A DNA stretch of 64,000 nt from Zingiber officinale (taxonomy: Eukaryota; Streptophyta; Magnoliopsida; Zingiberales; Zingiberaceae), in NCBI RefSeq assembly GCF_018446385.1, contig NC_056004.1:33610492-33674491 (forward strand), given 5' to 3'. The notes under the pieces were generated by a model. The model was not told where the DNA came from and did no database searches. It saw only the letters and a program-made list of their open reading frames with translations. Positions 9,132 through 20,279 of the stretch are shown here, piece after piece; position 1 is the stretch's first letter, and every line of letters begins with the position of its first letter. The translations under genes were made by a program, and so were the position numbers.

Positions 9132-10946
9132 TGTTGGTGCAACCTTAGGTCAAGGTTGACCTGGTTGACCCGACTCGAGGTGACTTGACTCGAGTTGTAT
9201 TTTGATGTTTGACTTAGGAAGATTGTCGGTGCAACCTTAGGTCGAGGTTGACCTAGTTGAGTCGCATGTTGATGTTTGACACTCGTGAGAGAGTTCTATT
9301 CTTGATGTTTGACAAGAATAGGTGTTTGGGAGATTGTAGGTGCAACCTTAGGTCAAGGTTGACTGGTTGACTGATTGAAAAGTTCGAGCGTGGCACGCGA
9401 AAAGTCCAAGCATGGAGACTTGGCACGGAAAAGTGCAGGTTGACCTGAAAAGTCCAAGTATAGAGACTTGCAGGAAAAGTCCAAGTATGGAGACTTGGCA
9501 CGGAAAAGTCAAGTATGGAGACTTGCACGGAGAAGTCCAAGCGGGGAGCTTGGCACGAGGAAAGTCCTAACTGGGATGTTAGGCATTTGGAAAGTCCCGT
9601 GAGTGAAGCCAGGCGGTGGGAAAGTCCTAACTGGATGTTAGGCGGTGTGGAAAGTCCTGGTGAGTGAAGCCAGGTGGTGAGAAAGTCCTAACTGGGATGT
9701 TAGGCGGTTGGAAAGTCGTGAGTGAAGCGAGCGGTGAAAGTCCTAACTGGGATGTTAGGCGGTTGGAAAGTCCCGTGAGTGAAGCGGTGAGAAAGTCCTA
9801 GTGAGTGATGTTAAGCAGGTAAAGTCCCGTGAGTGAAGCCGGGCAGGAAAAATCCGGATGGATCAAGGGTGATCGGACATCGGTGATGGGAAGTCAAGTA
9901 GGTCATAGAGGACGATACTTGGCACGAAGAGGAAAGTCCAAGTGGGTCAAAGGAATTGACCGGACACTTGGTGGAATTCAGCAGTCAAGGAGTGACCGGA
10001 TGCTAGGAATGAAGTACCAACAGTCGAGGTTGACCGAATGTTGGTTTGGAAGGCTTGGGACTTGGCTTGGGCAAAACCAAGTCACTAGTTATCGATCGGT
10101 CTGCGGACCGATCGGCAGGGATCGACCAGGAGGCGCTGATCGGTGCGTGGACCGATCGAGAGCTCTGATCGGCCGTGGCGGCCGTCGAGAGGCGATGTCG
10201 CGAAGGGGCCGAGTTGGGATCGGTGCGTGGACCGATCCGGTATAGCTTTGATCGGTCCACGCCGATCGAGTCGCCTGAAGGTTACGTGCCGGTGATCGAT
10301 GCGGGACCGATCGGTAGCGAACTGATCGGTCCACAGATCGATCAGGGTACGGCTAGATTCAGCGGCTAGTTTCTTCACTGTCTTCTTCGCCGGTATAAAG
10401 GGGTCGAGAGCTGCTGCACTACTTCTTCTTCCTCTTCTCTTATTCTATGCCGCTGTTACGGTGCTTGAGCTTTGTTGAGCTCTTCTTCACAAGCTTCGCG
10501 TGAGCTTCTCGACTGGGATATCCTGCTGTTGGAGGTGTTCTGAGGAGCTGCTGCTTCAACGAATCCAGTCGGCGAGGAGGCAAGAAAACCTGTGTTTTTA
10601 CATTTATTGTTCTTGTCTTCTTGTATTTCTTGTTGTATTCCTTTCTTGCTGTTGCAAGAATATTGTGGCGAGGTTTCTCCACCCACAAGGAGTATATTGT
10701 ATTAGCCGGTTTTCCGGGGACTCATCCACCGACGGATTGATAGGCTTCGTCCACCTTACGGACACGCCGAGGAGTAGGAGTTTCATCTCCGAACCTCGTT
10801 ACATCGACGAGTTGAGGTTTGGTTTGTTTTGTTTTCGTTTCCTTTTGTTATTTCCGCTGCTAACCTAATTTGTAGAAAGAAACGAGCAAAGATTTGGGGT
10901 CGGCTATTCACACCCCCCCTCTCTAGCCGTACGAAGGATCCTAACA
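9132..10946 (+). repeat. 3' LTR of E1
   Basis: Same start, end and module order as the 5' LTR, with differing numbers of short units (9385-9840), the palindrome cluster from 10094 to about 10343, and TATAAAG at 10394. Many short indels separate the two LTRs in the repeated part, while the leader part is nearly identical. Confidence 0.9.
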
Positions 10947-10951
10947 AGGAG

Positions 10952-13000
10952 GAGGTGTCATATAAACTTCTTCATGAAGATCACCATTTAGAAATGCATT
11001 CTTGACATCCATCTGAGATATTCTCCATCGACAAACAGAAGCAACATCAATCAGAGTACGAACAGTCGTCATTTTTGCAACAGGAGCAAATGTTTCCTCA
11101 TAATCCATGTCATACTCCTGAGAATAACCTTTAGCAACAAGACGAGCTTTGTATCGTTCGATAGATCCATCAAATTTAGTTTTGATCTTATATACCCAAC
11201 GAGAACCAATGGTATGTTTTCCTGGTGGCAATGGGACCAAATCCCATGTATGATTTTGATGCAAAGCAGTTAGTTCCTCAGTCATAACACTCTGCCAAAG
11301 TGGGTTACAAACAGCTTCTCTATAGGATACAGACTAAGAAAGACATTGAATAGATGCAACAAATGAAGCAAAAGAATGAGAATAACAGAAGTAAGCAAAA
11401 TCTGATAGTTTAGTAGACTTACGAATATGAGTAGATTGACGACGACGGAGAGAAGGATCATCCGCAATCTCAGGAGATAATTGGGTGATGGTAGAAGGAG
11501 GAGCATGTGGAGTGAATATTTCGGGAACCAAAATACCAGATTCAGTTGAGCTACCAGTAGGAGCTGTGAGTGAAGCTTCCTCAGTGTCGGTATTGAAAGG
11601 ATCAATGCAAAGTAGATCTGCTTTGTCATATTATGTGAACTAGCAGGAATAGAAAAAAATGGAATATGTTCAAAAACACAACATGATGAGAGACTTACAA
11701 TTTTTGACTAACAGGATCAAAACAACGATATCCTTTTTTATTAACACCATAACCCAAAAGACACAAAGAGCAGAACGAGAGGCTAATTTATTACGTTCGA
11801 CATGTGGACGAAGGACGAAGCAAGTACAACCAAAAACACGCAAAGAGGAGTAAAGTGGAGCATGCCCATATAATTTTTCAAAGGGTGACAAGCCTGAATT
11901 GTGTGAGATTGGAATTCTATTAATTACATGAGCAGCGGTAAGGATTGCTTTCCCCCAAAAGGTACTAGGAACACTAGCAGACAATAAAAATGAACGAGCT
12001 ATTTCAACAAGATGTCTATGTTTTCGTTCAGCCACATCATTTTGTTTGGGAGTATCTGTACATGAAGTTTGATGAATAGTACCATCAGAAGCAAATAACT
12101 GTGAAAAATTATTCGAAGTGTATTCACCCCCAAATCACAACGAAAACACTTTATGACACTAGAATGTTGAGTTCTCACAAGAGCTCTGAAGTTGTTGAAA
12201 ATGGTAAGATAATCAGATCTATGTTTCATAAGATAGACCCAAGAGTAACGAGTGTAATCATCAATAAACGAAACATAATACCTTGAGTCCCCTTTTGTAG
12301 GAATTGGAGAGGGTCCCCACACATCAGAATGGATAAGATCAAATGGAGCAGAAGAAAAAGAAAGACTTTTAGAAAATGGTAAGGTAGAAAATTTGGCCAG
12401 TTTACAACCACTACAATCAGAAATATCAAAACTTTTTAAAGGTCCTAATACTCCTGTAGAAGCTAAAAACTGTAACCGAGATGCTGAAACATGACCTAAA
12501 CGGGAGTGCCACAAATAAAAATCAGAAGATGAATGACTCAAATGAAAAGATGATAAATCCACACTTGAAGCTGCAACTTCTGGTACTTTGAGTTGATCTA
12601 AAACATACAGTCCTCCTTGCCTATGACCAGTCCCAATCAGCCTCTGAGATCGCTGGTCCTGAACATAACAATTAGATGAAAAAAAAGAGACTAGGTATCC
12701 AGACTCACATAATTGACTAACAGAAACAAGATTTAGAGTAAGACTCGGAATATAATAAACATTAGATAGAGAAAAAGAAGAGTCACAATTGAACCAACAC
12801 CTGCTAATGACATAGGAGTACCATCAACAGTTATAATAGATATAGATGAACTGGGAGAAAAAGAAACAAAAGATGACAAATTGGATGACATATGATGAGA
12901 GACACCAGAGTCCAAAATCCATAAGGACGAAGATATATCTGAAATACCAGACAATGACAAACCTATATGAGAGGAAGCTGACACGGCAGAGAGCTGTAAA
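10952..13000 (-). pseudogene. C1 protease, integrase and reverse transcriptase N-terminal part
   Basis: Minus-strand copia polyprotein in several frames. 12984-12733 has the aspartic protease site LWILDSGVSHHM. 12562-12090 has the GAG-pre-integrase zinc motif (FYLWHSRLGHVSAS ... CSGCKLAKF) and the integrase core with HSDVWGPSPI and FIDDYTRYSWVY. A frameshift lies near 12120. 12035-11670 continues with AERKHRHLVEIARSFLL (the catalytic Glu region) and FGCTCFVLRPH. A degraded linker follows at 11630-11290. 11285-10952 is the reverse transcriptase start, [18 protein letters not shown] to EVYMTPPP, cut there by E1. No usable gag was found upstream. Confidence 0.85.
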
Positions 13001-13552
13001 GCAAGGAACTATTGAAACTGCTCAAACATATATGAATCAGATTTCCATAAAGCATCTGCACGATCATGCATGATGACAGAACGAATAATTCTCAGAATAA
13101 CCAAACTGTATGGATATACATTTTTATGATCCGCAAATTCTGACGTCAATGCCGAAATCAGTAGAAAAGGATATCAGTGCCGAAATCAGCAACATAGGGC
13201 GTCATCACCTAAATTGGCAGAAAGGAACGTCGGTGCCGAAATTAGCAGCACAAGGTGTCGGTGTCGAAATCGGCAAAAAATAATGTTGGCACCGAAATCG
13301 ACAGAAAAGAATGTCGGAGTCCAAATCGACAGAAAATAGATGTCGGTGCCGAAATTAACAACATCAGTAGGAAACGACAGCGGCAACAAGAAGCAAATTA
13401 ACAGCAACAGTTGGAGACGACAGTGACAACAAGAAGCAGATTAACAGTAGCAGTTGAAGACGACAGCGACAACAAGAAACAATAACAGGGGATGGTAGAA
13501 AAAATTAGGTCAGAGAAGGTGAATTTAGCTTTGATACCATGTAAAAAATAAT
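13001..13552 (-). other. C1 leader region with primer-binding site
   Basis: 13140-13400 contains imperfect repeats of about 28-30 bp around GTCGGTGCCGAAATCRGCAG. The primer-binding site is at 13529-13540. A normal copia gag with a zinc knuckle is not recognisable here, so gag is either deleted or replaced. Confidence 0.6.
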
Positions 13553-15177
13553 GATCATTAACAAAACTCAAAAGGGCATTCCTTTTTGTTTACTGGATCA
13601 TTAAAGACGCCCTATATTGATTTTTAATAAAAAAGCACCCCCACCTTCTTATAAATTGACACAAATACCTTCTTCTACACTACTCACTTTTGACATATAC
13701 ATGCTTCTGACACGTGCATCTCCAACATAAATTTTGATATGGAGTCATGTTATATTGTAGCAGTTAATCATCGTAGTTGTTATACTATTATAAAAACTAT
13801 GATTTCATAACTATTATAACAAATCCGACAAGTTCAAGATTTAGGTGGGAGATGGGTATATAGCACAAGCTGATGATTCAGAAAATAAAAGGCTTTGAAT
13901 GAAATAGATTCTTTTAAATTAGATTCTTGATGATTCCTAAAATAATGAGCTGCCTTTTTTTTTAGCTATTGAATTTGAATGAAATAGATTCTGACAAATT
14001 GGATTCCGGGTCTTAAATTGAAATCAAAATCAAATTAGTATAATTCATATACTCCTATAATTTATTAACAATAACAAAATTATTTATCAAATCACCCTCA
14101 ACAAACAAACGTCTTAACTCGATTTTAGGAGACATGAGTTGTTGACATCCATATTAAACGTTCAACGACATCGCACCCAACACCCACCTAAGCCACAACA
14201 TTCACATTTTCATTCTTATACATTCTTATAATAATGATAATTAGTATTCTTACAATAGGTAAAATTAAATTAAAACAAAAAAAAAAAACTATCTTAGAGA
14301 TTTGGATCAGATTTAGATGCGGCACCTCATTCCAATTTAATTATTTATATCATTGTTTAATTACATTATAGGAGGAAACAAGTGAGGAGCATATATCTCA
14401 ACAACTAAAGTTATCTTTATTTTCCTTTGTTATTTTTTTTTTAAATATTGACGCATAAATTGGATGTCGGCATGAATATTGTCTTTCCTTTAGAGTTTTC
14501 TTGTGTAGACTATAACAATACATTTATATTTTTTAAAAAATTACATTCTTTTTTATTTACATGATATATCCCACCAAATAAACATGCAACCACCAAAAAC
14601 CATAAATTAAAAGGAAATGATGAGATTGCTTGCATATCCTACCTCCACGTGTCATAAATAAGAGAGGTGCTTTTCGCACCCCCTCTGACACGCCTCCCTC
14701 CCGGTTTCATTTTCAATTTTCCATTTATACCCTTACAAGCTGACTTTTGTTCGTTTTTTTTTAATTTTGTTAATTTTTTTATTGATTTTGTTTTATCAAT
14801 TTTTTTTTAAAGATTGGAAGGGATTTTATCAATTTTTATAAGGATTGGAAGGGAATAATTTTAAGGGAAGAGAGATTTTGATATGTCAAGAGTTAGAGAG
14901 GATAGTTAAAAAAAAAAAAAATGGTATTTTGATATATGTTAAGGATTAAAAAATGGGTAATTTAAGAAAAGTATTTTTCGCACCTTTTTTACATATTCTT
15001 TTTTCGGACTCTGTCTCAAATTTTAATTTTATTTACGTTTATACCTTTTTATTTGTTTAGTTTTATTTTTTAACTTGTTTTTTATTATTTTTTATCAGTT
15101 TTATTTTTTAAATAAATTTTTAATTATATGTTTGTAATCTGTGTAAATTTTAAGATTTATTATTTGTAAAAATTCAA

Positions 15178-15181
<4 letters not shown>
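13553..15181. other. AT-rich intergenic sequence
   Basis: No supported gene. 13740-13830 has a short repeat rich in GTAGTTGTTATA/TATAACTAC words that recurs near 20100-20280 and 43830-44000. The rest has poly-A and poly-T runs and no clear element. Confidence 0.5.

Positions 15182-15243
<62 letters not shown>
15182..15243. repeat. (TA)n microsatellite
   Basis: An uninterrupted TA dinucleotide run of about 60 bp. Confidence 0.95.
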
Positions 15244-15246
<3 letters not shown>

Positions 15247-15329
15247 AAACTAATTAAAATATTAATACTTAATAGTAAATACATTTCTAGCTTATAAATA
15301 AATATTTTTTAAAAAATATAAAATATAAT

Positions 15330-15560
15330 CTCAATTAGTCTCATTAACTACTCTTGGTAATCGGTTCAGTCCTACGAAAATTTTCCACCGGCTACCAGGA
15401 TAAATCAAGAAGCGCACGCGACAGCTAGCCCAGAAACCAACATCTTTTGGTTGTGCCTTTCATTTGGAAATTTTTTTTTTACAAATACGTCGTAGCTGGG
15501 AATTGAACCGTGGGTGCCTATGTAATAATCTGAATATCCTACCATAGTATCATAACCCGG
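15330..15560 (-). mobile_element. tRNA-derived SINE-like element
   Basis: On the minus strand an A-box-like TGATACTATGGTAGG is followed about 40 bases later by a B box (GGTTCAATTCC at about 15500-15510). Then come an A run and a tail containing GATTTATCCTGGTAGCCGG. A second copy of the same body lies near 19120-19310 on the plus strand, which supports a dispersed family. TSDs were not resolved. Confidence 0.6.
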
Positions 15561-15573
15561 GGACGGAGCCAGA

Positions 15574-15800
15574 TCTCCTGGTCCACAAAAAAGTGGACCA
15601 GGGGATGGATCATTTTTAAGATTCACCGTCCCCTCTAAGTTATAGTTTAGGTCGGAGCGGACGACTAAAGGCCGCTTGAAAGTCGTCGGAGGTGGGCAAG
15701 TGGTCAGGCTGCTCGGCGCCGAGCGGGGGCGACTTTCGGACGGCTTCCGACCGCCCGCTCCGACCCAAACTATAACCTAGATGGGATGGTGAATTCAAAA
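15574..15800. repeat. Foldback element
   Basis: A small stem, CTGGTCCAC/GTGGACCAG, sits at 15578-15602. It is followed by a large imperfect inverted repeat: about 15619-15680 pairs with about 15735-15796 (ATTCACC...TTATAGTTTAGGTCGGAGCGG against its complement). The centre is GC rich. No ORF. A miniature inverted-repeat transposon is the likeliest explanation. Confidence 0.6.
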
Positions 15801-16646
15801 AAGTATCACAATTAATTGCGACCAGATCACGGTGAAGATCTAATTGTAATTAAGGGTGAGTTATATCCTGGTATACCTTTTTATGGACTAGAAAATCTGC
15901 TTCTCCTAGGGACATGTAAAAATATACACAAAAATATATAAAAATAAATTTTTTAATCAATATTATCTTTAAATTTTACTTCGACTTATTTGAAGGTGTA
16001 CATATTATTTTGTACCATAGATAAATACGTGTCGAGTGACATAGGTTGAAAATTATATAAAATAAAAAATTTTGATTAAAAAAATAATAAATAAAATTGT
16101 TTAAAAAAAATAAATTAAAATTAAATAAAATTGAAAACAAAGAATGAAATAACTCGGTATTAAAGAAGGAAGATGGGTAGAAAAGTCATTTCAAAAGGAG
16201 ACAAAAGGGGGGTTTGTGTAAGGGGAGGGGGGAGAAGCAATTTACCATAAATAATTAAGAATCAAGCCAAGAGGCATATCCGCTACTGATTTTGTTTGAT
16301 CTTTTTAAAAAATGGGGAACTTGAGACTGCCGAAGGATTCAAAACTGCTAATAGTTGAATTTTCAATAACTTTCCCTTAATTTTTAAGGATATAAATTCC
16401 TTGTTAATTAATTTGCATCTAGGAGAATAAAACTAGACTAATTTATCTATTAGATTATTTTTTTCAATGGAGGAATATAGAGATGGATCGAGTGAAACCA
16501 AATTAAATCATTTATACACAAAGTTCAATACAAGTGCACTAGCAATTTAGTACACTACAACTTGTATCATTAACGTCCGACCCAGGACGTTCACAAGACC
16601 AGCACAGCCTACTAAATATTAACAAAACACAACGCTTTCTGCTTCT

Positions 16647-16679
<33 letters not shown>

Positions 16680-16833
16680 AAGTTTCTAATATAATAAAAC
16701 CCGACCATTTTCACTAAAAAGGAGAAGGGAAAAAACAAAACGAGCCGACCATCATCACCTCCGTTGATAGTGGATGCAGCGGCCGAAAGTAAATATTTAC
16801 CCACCTTCTCCGACACGTGTCGGTAATACTGAA
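15801..16833. other. Intergenic, 3' flank of the ARM-repeat gene
   Basis: AT-rich with no ORF of note. A run of about 26 T on the plus strand (16649-16674) lies about 160 bp downstream of the gene's stop. Nothing else is recognised. Confidence 0.5.
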
Positions 16834-17976
16834 CTATGAAGGTGGTGCGGTCGGTTGGCGTAAAAGCGCAATCAACGCCTCCGCCTGTAAAAAAATTTGA
16901 AAAAAAATAAATATTTTAATTTTTTTTTACTAAATGTCCGCTAAAGGAAATAATTTATGCGTTCGAGTCGAAACACCGAATCAGGTCGGAGGTGAGCTTA
17001 CCTTCTCCTTCGTCTTCTCCGAGGAGGACTGAACCAGAGCTACGACTGGCGGAATGCCGCCCTCGCGGACTACCATCCTTCGGTACCCAGCGCCCTCCTT
17101 GCATATTTCGAGAAGCGATAGCATCGACACTTCCTTCTGCCGGCGGGTCCCGACCTCCACCATCTCCACCAGCACAGGTACGCCGCCCTCCGCCACCGCT
17201 GCCCTACGCCCCTCCTGCAACGACAACACCCGGCGGAGCACGTATGCCGCCTTGTCCACCATCCCAGACTCCGGATCGGCCATCAGATCCAGAAGGGGGC
17301 GCACCGCTCCGGCCTCCACTGCCCGGGTCATGTTCTCCTTCGCAGCTAAGAGGGCGAAGAGGGCGGTGGCGGCGTCCTTCTTCCCGCGGGGTCCGCCTGT
17401 CTCGAGGAGGGAGACGAGGGCTGGGATGGCACCCGAGCAGCCGATAGCGGCGCGGAGGTCGTCGCGCTGGGCGAGGCGGAGGAGGGCGCAAGCGGAGTTC
17501 TCACGGGCAGCGGGGGTGCCGAAGCGGAGAGCGAAGACGAGGTGGCGGATGGCGCCGGCACCGGCGATGGCGGATTTGTTCTCATCGCAGAGGGAGAGGT
17601 TTAAAATAGCGGTGACGCCTTGCTCCTGGATCCGAGGATCGGGGTGGGAGAGGAGGGCGACGAGGGGAGCGACGGCGCCGGCGCGGGCGATACGGACGCG
17701 GTTCTCGGGGCTGTGCTTGGCGAGGAAACGGAGCTCCGTTGCGGCGAGGCGCTTGGATTCGATGGAGGGCGAGTCAAGGTCGGCGATGAGCTTGCAAATG
17801 GCGTCATCGGAGCATTCGGCGGCGGAGTGGACGAGGAAGCGATGGAGGGAGGAGGAGCAGCTTGTTTGACACCGGACGAGTGGGGAATCGTCGGAACGGC
17901 GGCTATTGCAGTCGCTGTAGCTCCGGGTGATGCGGGGAAGAAACTCCGGCGGTCTCTCCACCACCATCACTTCCAT
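16834..17976 (-). CDS. ARM-repeat protein, U-box 4-like without a U-box (two exons)
   Basis: Minus-strand gene. Exon 1 runs 17976-17002 (325 codons) and ends GAGAAG before a canonical GTAAGC donor. The 117-bp intron (17001-16885) ends TTTTTTTACAG. Exon 2 (16884-16834) adds AEALIALLRQPTAPPS and a TAG, giving 341 residues. The join is in phase 0 and the last helix completes the final ARM repeat as in relatives, which supports the model over a read-through ending in VSSPPT. Residues 1-50 are a Ser/Arg-rich leader. From about residue 58 there are tandem armadillo repeats with typical signatures such as AGAVAPLVALLSHPDPRIQE, NLSLCDENKSAIAGAGAI and SGAIPALVSLLE. Relatives of the plant PUB4/SPL11-like group act as protein-binding scaffolds in ubiquitin or signalling pathways; no U-box is present, so E3 activity is not expected. 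The GC-rich coding sequence contrasts with its AT-rich flanks. It is the only intact host gene seen. Confidence 0.9.
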
Positions 17977-18060
17977 TGGATCTGTCGACCGAGCTAATCG
18001 GGCGGTTGAACAATGGAGGTTTCTCAGAGGAAGAAGGGGCGATGAAGAGAGATGAGACCA

Positions 18061-18067
18061 TTAAATA
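18061..18067 (-). promoter_or_regulatory. Probable TATA box of the ARM-repeat gene
   Basis: TATTTAA on the minus strand, about 85 bp upstream of the ATG at 17976. This allows a 5' leader of roughly 50-60 bases containing CT-rich sequence. Confidence 0.5.
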
Positions 18068-19020
18068 GAGCGAAAGGTATTGGTGCTTGGAGTGGGGCCC
18101 GGTGTAGGGACGAGCACTGGGCGAAAACGATTGGGTATTTAGTTTGGTTGATTGGACACGTGTCCAATCTAATCAAGGTAAGAAGGAACCGGCAACAAGC
18201 TCAAGCTGCACGCCTGCACCCAACTTTAACCCTGCGTTTGAATGAGGGTGAAAAAAAACAGGGTCCTTAGGAGAGAGGAAAGGAATGGAACGAGAAGATA
18301 GGAAAAGTATTTAACTTCCTATTATTTCAGAAAAAAAAAGAGAAGGTTATTATGTGTTTCTGTTGGGAAGAAAATGAAAAGAAATTAAGATTAAATAGAT
18401 AAAGTTATAAAAATATTTTTATTTTTTAAATTAGATATTTTTATAATATTAATATTTATTTTATAAATATAAATTAATTATTTTTAATAATAAAATTAAT
18501 TCTTTTATATTATAATTTAAATTAGTTACTTTTAAAAAAATAATTCTTTCATACTATCAAAAGAATTATAAAAATAATGAATTAATAAGAAATAATAATT
18601 TTAGAAACCTCAAATACAAAATTAGAAGATAACATTGATAATGAGAATCCTTGTTCTTTTAAAATTTATTAAATTTTGAGGGTAAAATTAAAAAATTATA
18701 GATCTCCTTTTAAATTTTGATTATAAAAATAATTTCTCCCTTTAATTCAGTCATAAGACGTGTCGGATCCTCTCCTTCGATGATCCAGCGGCAGGCGAGC
18801 TCTGAAGAAGGTGAAGGAATTGGACTTCGGCGGCATAGTAAGGTTAGAAATTGAAAAATTTCTTAAATTATTAAGAATAGGGATAAAATTGAAATAATTT
18901 TTTTTTTGTTTTCCCTTCCCCTTTCTTACACCCCAATTCAGGGTGTAAGAAAATCTCCCTTTCCGGAAGGTTAAAGCTTACCCTTTCTTACCAGGTAAAT
19001 TGGAAAGCTGTAGTTGACTA
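18068..19020. other. Intergenic, upstream of the ARM-repeat gene
   Basis: Mostly AT rich with no supported gene. A short GC-rich patch at 18765-18840 resembles degraded coding sequence but gives no recognisable protein. Confidence 0.4.
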
Positions 19021-19320
19021 GTGCGGGGAGGGATTTTTTTTCCTTGGCGTTGCCAAGATTTGAACCCATATCCTATGGTAGAAACTCTACTCGACACTAG
19101 CCAACTCAACTCTGCCCTCGGACACCCACGATTCAATTCCCAGTTACGGTGCATTTGTAGAATTTTTCCTCTAAATAGGACATGTAACAAAGCGATGCTA
19201 AGCTTCTGGGCCGTCCGCTGTGAGCATTTTTCGATTATCCTGATGACTAGCAGAAAACTTCTGTAAGGCTAGACCAATCACCTTAGATTCGACGTTACCT
19301 GGTCTCGTTAATCATTTTTT
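19021..19320 (+). mobile_element. SINE-like element pair with tRNA-like promoter boxes
   Basis: On the plus strand, CGATTCAATTCCC near 19130 is a B-box-like motif. The following body (CTTCTGGGCCGTCCGC ... TTATCCTGATGACTAGC ... GACCAATCACC) aligns by eye with the SINE at 15330-15560. On the opposite strand, near 19050-19075, GGGTTCAAATCTTGGCAA is a second B-box-like motif, followed on that strand by an A run. Two tRNA-like heads may therefore face one another. Boundaries are approximate. Confidence 0.5.
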
Positions 19321-19563
19321 AAAAATTCTTTTATCAAGTTTAATTTTAAAAAGGTAGTGTTATATCTTAAATGTAATGAAAACATCATTCTAATAGAGAT
19401 TATAATCTTACTAATTTTAAGGCTTATTAGTAAGTTTCTCTGGTTGTTTTTTATATAAAAAATATTCACTGTCATGATTCTTTTTAGTCCTATATCTTAG
19501 GGTTGACAACATTACTTGCGGAGAAGTTTCTATAAATATCTTGGGCCAACAACATTAGAAAGC

Positions 19564-19708
19564 ATGCATTTCTCAGCCTTTTGGCTAAGATCTAGTGTAA
19601 TATCTTTTTTTTATCAGTTTAATATATGATATAAAAAATTAAATTAATTTTTATGAGGGAGACTCGCTCTTACGTTGCACTACTGGATGGGTCTGACACA
19701 CCCTTACC
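19564..19708 (+). pseudogene. U2 snRNA pseudogene
   Basis: The start TTTCTCAGCCTTTTGGCTAA, then AGTGTAATATC and TTATCAGTTTAATAT, then GAGGGAGACTCGC, then GTTGCACTACTGGATGGGT and CACCCTTACC, follow the order of plant U2 snRNA. The length is about 145 against roughly 196 nt. The stem-loop after TTAATAT is missing and the stem III region is shortened. The branch-point pairing word GTAGTA reads GTAATA. A TATAAATA-like motif lies about 35 bp upstream (19530), but no upstream sequence element of the usual plant type was seen. It is therefore most likely a dead copy. Confidence 0.8.
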
Positions 19709-20279
19709 AAGTCTAATTTATGAGCTTGGAATACTAACTTACACGTATTCATGCATTATATTATATATGTAATGTGTGCGTGATTACTAGTTAATCTGAA
19801 ATTTACACTGATATATATTATGGCTATACACGCTACACGCCAGGTGTGCACACTTGAGTGCACACCTAGCTAGACATACGTGCAGCGTAAGACAACTCCA
19901 TTTCTATATATACCTAAATGTACAATTTTAAATGGCTAGAATCAAGAAGTCATTCTTTTTCCCAAATCATCTAAGAGGCATCCCACTTTAATTTCTTTAT
20001 TAAAAGAGTGCCTCATTCTACTATTTAGTCATGTATAATTACTCAACTGGTTTCTAGTACTGTTTAGTATTGTTATCTCCAGCTTAATTTATGAACTAGT
20101 CAAGTACATTGTAGCAGTTACGAATCGTACCCGCTACATATATTATAACAACTACGATTTTGTAGCTACTACAATATGAATGTTAAGTGAGCAAGTCATA
20201 TTCGCGTTATTGTAGCTACAATTTCACAACTACTACAATATGAATGTCAAATTCGAGTTATAGTAGTTATGATTTCTTA
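19709..20279. other. Intergenic with a GTAGCTACTACAA-type repeat
   Basis: A perfect 10-bp hairpin (AGGTGTGCAC at 19842-19851, GTGCACACCT at 19858-19867) lies in the first part. 20100-20279 carries repeated short words such as GTAGCTACTACAATATGAAT in both orientations. This repeat resumes at 43831, on the far side of the large nested insertion. Confidence 0.6.

Larger units (their letters stand above)
3870..10946 (+). mobile_element. E1: non-autonomous gag-only LTR retrotransposon
   Basis: Complete element with LTRs at 3870-5644 (1775 bp) and 9132-10946 (1815 bp), both beginning TGTTGGTGCAACC and ending CCTAACA. It is flanked by the 5-bp TSD AGGAG (3865-3869 and 10947-10951). It has a primer-binding site, a gag ORF and a polypurine tract AAAAGGGGGAGA at 9119-9130. 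Between gag and the 3' LTR there are about 1.9 kb with no protease, integrase, reverse transcriptase or RNase H on either strand. It must therefore rely on enzymes supplied in trans. The layout matches the class known as TR-GAG elements. It shares layout and leader homology with E2 and H in this window. Confidence 0.92.
2473..13552 (-). mobile_element. Ty1/copia LTR retrotransposon C1, old, interrupted by E1
   Basis: On the minus strand the order is primer-binding site, protease, integrase, reverse transcriptase and RNase H, which is the Ty1/copia order. The 3' LTR lies at 2473-2712. The primer-binding site (TGGTATCAAAGC on the minus strand) is at 13529-13540. Only about the last 12 bases of a 5' LTR, matching TGTAAAAAATAA on the plus strand, are recognisable at 13540-13552, so the 5' LTR appears to be lost. 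The gag-only element E1 (3870-10946) is inserted inside the reverse transcriptase and flanked by AGGAG on both sides. Coding parts contain frameshifts and stops, so C1 is inactive. The outer TSD cannot be confirmed because one LTR end is missing. Confidence 0.85.

Noticed and set aside
17054..17869. Plus-strand 271-codon ORF, and other ORFs over 17000-18000
   Set aside because: Opposite-strand and other-frame shadows of the GC-rich ARM-repeat gene; no domain and Arg/Ser-rich composition.
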